Positions 7,744 through 9,722 of a stretch of 9,722 nt of DNA are shown here, piece by piece. Under the pieces are notes generated by a model. The model was not told the DNA's origin, searched no databases, and saw nothing but the letters and a program-made list of their open reading frames with translations. The position numbers were made by a program, and so were the translations under genes. Source of the DNA: Bacteroidota bacterium (GTDB lineage: Bacteria > Bacteroidota > Bacteroidia > Chitinophagales > Chitinophagaceae); the NCBI GenBank assembly GCA_005883855.1, contig VBAU01000275.1:3831-13552 (forward strand). Direction: 5' to 3'. Positions within the stretch are counted from its first letter, which is position 1. Each line of letters starts with the position of its first letter.

Positions 7744-7833
7744 CCTTTGAAGCCTTCAGCCATCGGGTCCGCATGACGAGGACGTTGTAGAGCACTGTGA
7801 ATAATCAATAATTAATAATGAAGCCAACACTCA

Positions 7834-8622
7834 TTGCCCTCATTCATCTGGTATATTATTTTGGGCTTCGTTGCACTATCGCTTATCGTTTATTTCTTGC
7901 AGGAGAAATTTATTTTCAAGCCGGAAAAGCTGAAACAGGATTTCCGCTTTCGCTACGATATTCCTTTTAAAGAATTATTTTTTGACATAGAACCGGGTGT
8001 TCGCATTAATGGTCTTCACTTCTATCGTGAACAACCACATGGTCTGATTCTTTATTTTCATGGTAACACAAGGAGTATTAAAGGATGGGCTCGTTACGCC
8101 CGTGATTTTTACAGATACAATTATGATGTATTGCTTGTTGATTATCGCGGGTTCGGAAAAAGTACAGGTAAGCGTAGCGAAAAGGAAATGCTCAGCGACA
8201 TGCAATTTGTGTATGAAAATCTCTTGAAGCAATATGCCGAAAACCATATTATCGTCTATGGCCGCAGCCTGGGAAGTGGATTCGCCGCGAAGGTTGCGTC
8301 AGAAAACCGTCCTCGTTATCTCATCCTGGATTCACCTTACTACAATTTCACGCAGGTTGTTGAGCGATTTCTTCCCATTCTTCCTATACGGTACGTATTG
8401 CGCTACCACTTGCGAACGGATAAATGGATCCGAAAGGTAAACTGCCACACCTATATCATTCACGGAACAAAAGACCGGTTGATACCGATCAGGCAAAGCG
8501 AAGCGTTGCAAAAATTAAATCCGCATAAGATTACGCTCATTCGGATTCAAAATGGAGGACATAATAACCTTCCGAAGTTTGATGAATACCACAATTTCAT
8601 TCGTGACATCCTTAAATACTAG
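7834..8622 (+). CDS. Membrane-anchored alpha/beta hydrolase (BEM46/ABHD13-like)
   Basis: This 262-residue serine hydrolase has one N-terminal membrane segment (about 4-22, FIWYIILGFVALSLIVYFL), then the QEKFIFKPEKL segment common in this group. The fold's landmarks are in order: LILYFHGNTRS (oxyanion region, His76-Gly77), VDYRGFGKSTG (102-112), nucleophile Ser145 in YGRSLGSG, acid Asp214 in HGTKDRLIP, and His243 in NGGHNNLP. The triad is therefore complete. The substrate is unknown; esterase or thioesterase activity on a small or lipid substrate is plausible for the family. The start is uncertain. TTG at 7834 gives the expected N-terminus and an in-frame TGA lies at 7819-7821. An ATG at 7818 is in a different frame, and dropping one T from CATTGCC (7832-7838) would join it in frame. 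It lies 90 bp after kup in the same direction, so co-transcription is possible but unproven. Confidence 0.9.
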   Translation: MPSFIWYIILGFVALSLIVYFLQEKFIFKPEKLKQDFRFRYDIPFKELFFDIEPGVRINGLHFYREQPHGLILYFHGNTRSIKGWARYARDFYRYNYDVLLVDYRGFGKSTGKRSEKEMLSDMQFVYENLLKQYAENHIIVYGRSLGSGFAAKVASENRPRYLILDSPYYNFTQVVERFLPILPIRYVLRYHLRTDKWIRKVNCHTYIIHGTKDRLIPIRQSEALQKLNPHKITLIRIQNGGHNNLPKFDEYHNFIRDILKY

Positions 8623-8692
8623 ATGGCCTGCTACGAGAGATATTTCTAAGAATGGGGCGCAAAAACCAGTAAATCTCCCTAAGATTGCCACG

Positions 8693-8750
8693 TAATAATA
8701 CGACCAGAATAATAATACTGCTTGACCTTCGTTATCGAAACTGTTAACGA
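8693..8750. repeat. Direct repeat plus inverted repeat ahead of the lipoprotein gene
   Basis: The 187-bp gap 8623-8809 holds two copies of TAATAATAC (8693-8701 and 8710-8718, 17 bp start to start). It also holds an inverted repeat TCGTTA (8729-8734) / TAACGA (8745-8750) with a 10-nt spacer. No T run follows, so it is not a typical terminator. Such arrangements can be regulator sites, but AT-rich intergenic DNA also makes them by chance. TAATCTTTG near 8785-8793 resembles a -7 box with one extra base. Confidence 0.25.
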
Positions 8751-8809
8751 TGACTTAATTCATTACCGAAACAATTACAAGCCGTAATCTTTGAACGTCA
8801 AATTATAAA

Positions 8810-9205
8810 ATGATGTTTATGAAAAAAATCTACCCCGTCCTCTTTCTTTTCCTAACTCTTTGGATGGTCAGTTGCAAATCGCCGAGCAAATTGTATAACA
8901 AAGGAAATTACGATGAAGCTCTGCAGACAGCCGTCAAAAAACTACAAAAGGATCCAAATGATCCCAAACTTCAGTCTGTTGCAAGAGATGCGTATCACTA
9001 CGCCGTTACCGACCACGAAAACCAGATACGCCGGTATTCAGAAACTGACAACGAATTGAAGTCGGAATCGATCTACAATGAATATGGAGCTTTGCAGAAT
9101 TTGTACAATTCCATTTTCAGGTCTCCCGGCGCATTCCAGGCAATTCACCCGACAGATTATTCATCCTATGTGACTGAATATGGAGCGAAGGCCGAAAATG
9201 GATGA
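8810..9205 (+). CDS. TPR-like lipoprotein, N-terminal part, interrupted by a frame break
   Basis: The 131-residue frame begins with three possible ATGs (8810, 8813, 8819). The one at 8819 (MKKIYPVLFLFL) gives the most typical signal peptide. It ends in MVSC, a lipobox with the lipidated Cys 19 residues from that start, followed by KSPS, so an outer-membrane lipoprotein facing the periplasm is likely. The mature part opens with a TPR-like helix pair: LYNKGNYDEALQTAVKKL then PNDPKLQSVARDAYHYAV. The frame stops at TGA 9203-9205 just after a four-A run (9195-9198). One base away, the +1 register reads on as KWMSYNDRENYKSAYHEF without a stop to the window end. That looks like the next helices of the same protein, so this is probably one gene with a one-base loss or a sequencing error. 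A less likely alternative is two coupled genes through the ATGA overlap at 9202-9205. The exact family is not recognised. Confidence 0.75.
   Translation: MMFMKKIYPVLFLFLTLWMVSCKSPSKLYNKGNYDEALQTAVKKLQKDPNDPKLQSVARDAYHYAVTDHENQIRRYSETDNELKSESIYNEYGALQNLYNSIFRSPGAFQAIHPTDYSSYVTEYGAKAENG
9194..9205 (+). other. Probable one-base frameshift at an A run
   Basis: The sequence reads GAAAATGGATGA. With four As it gives Glu-Asn-Gly-stop. With five As it would give Glu-Lys-Trp-Met and continue through the rest of the window. It does not match the X XXY YYZ pattern of a programmed -1 slip site in the zero frame. A deletion in the strain or a homopolymer sequencing error is the simplest reading. Confidence 0.65.
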
Positions 9206-9722
9206 GCTACAATGACCGCGAGAATTATAAGTCAGCGTACCATGAATTCCAGGCGGCGGCCCGGCTTAAACCTGGTGATCCAGCGATTGAGCAGATGCTG
9301 AAGGAATCTTATGAGGCAGCGCTTACGCGAGTAGTCATTCTTCCTGCTAACGACTATGGGGTCATTTATAGTTCCTACAATTACCAATTGAGGAATTACG
9401 ACAATGATATTTTTCGGGTTCTTCAAAACAATAGCTGCAATGAGTTTGTAAAATTTTATTCATCCGTAGAAGCTCAACGACAGAATATTATTCCGGATGA
9501 ATATGTAGAAACGCATTTTACACAAATAAATCTTGGAAGATTCAATGATAGTTACTCCACAAAAGAAGTTTCGAAAGATGTCGTGGTGAAAGAGACAGTA
9601 TACAAACCTGACTCGGTAATACAACAATATGGTAAGGTAAAAGCAACCATCACAACCACTCAAAGAACGATCTACTCAGAGGGAATCATGACTATCAGTA
9701 TTCGTAACAGGGCTGGGCTGGG
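9199..9722 (+). CDS. Continuation of the TPR-like lipoprotein in the shifted frame, cut by window edge
   Basis: This frame is open from TGG 9199 to the last base (174 codons). Its first ATG, at 9202, overlaps the TGA of the preceding frame as ATGA. The beginning (SYNDRENYKSAYHEFQAAARLKPGDPAIEQMLKE, written here as the helices at residues 2-35) resembles a TPR unit like that of the preceding frame: YKSAYHEFQAAARLKPGDP parallels YDEALQTAVKKLQKDPNDP. After it come VVILPANDYG and a mixed strand and helix region that I do not recognise. It has no signal peptide of its own, so as an independent gene it would leave a bare cytoplasmic TPR protein. That favours it being the second part of the lipoprotein. 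Codon use looks the same as its neighbours. The C-terminus lies outside the window. Confidence 0.7.

Noticed and set aside
8723..8755. TCGTTA/TAACGA hairpin as the hydrolase terminator
   Set aside because: The stem is 6 bp with a 10-nt loop and no T run, and it lies more than 100 bp after the stop codon.
9232..9663. Leftward frames of 64 and 67 codons
   Set aside because: They are antisense to the shifted-frame continuation of the lipoprotein, which is open over its whole 524 bases and has TPR-like sequence.

Overview
The window looks like chromosomal DNA from a Bacteroidota bacterium. The evidence is a DUF6427-type membrane protein (a family I know only from Bacteroidota), a Bacteroidota-style -7 box (TATCTTTG) upstream of purQ, few clear Shine-Dalgarno sites, several non-ATG starts, secreted proteins cleaved after Gln-ending signal peptides, and moderately AT-rich sequence. 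A stand-alone purQ, rather than a giant fused PurL, points away from classical Flavobacteriia and towards Chitinophagales/Cytophagales. That finer placement is only inference.

Layout. The left half (1-5552) is transcribed leftwards. In transcription order it holds a secreted protein of unknown function with a Tyr/Asn-rich segment (5552-4026), a DUF6427-like polytopic membrane protein 24 bp behind it (4001-3009), purQ with its own -7 promoter box (2934-2254), a small periplasmic DsbD N-terminal-like protein (2074-1610), an intrinsic terminator (about 1556-1588), and a long open dsbD gene (1541 to beyond base 1). A 232-bp divergent intergenic region (5553-5784) separates this block from a rightward block. 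The rightward block holds a Kup-type K+ transporter (5785-7743), a membrane-anchored alpha/beta hydrolase (7834-8622), and a TPR-like lipoprotein locus (8810 to the right edge) whose reading frame shifts at about 9195.

How the genes fit together. The clearest functional unit is the DsbD pair. The membrane DsbD keeps both transmembrane redox cysteines, but its fused N-terminal domain has lost the cysteine pair used to hand electrons to substrates. The small paralogue encoded just upstream keeps that pair as CDDKKC. This suggests that the reductant output domain has moved to a separate soluble protein. The secreted protein and the DUF6427 protein look co-transcribed, but their role is unknown. 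kup, purQ and the hydrolase are housekeeping or general genes with no evident functional link to their neighbours.

I saw no tRNA, rRNA, CRISPR, insertion sequence or phage gene. I did not find a clearly new multi-gene system. The items most worth a second look are the split DsbD output domain, the terminator lying immediately before dsbD, and the frame break in the lipoprotein.
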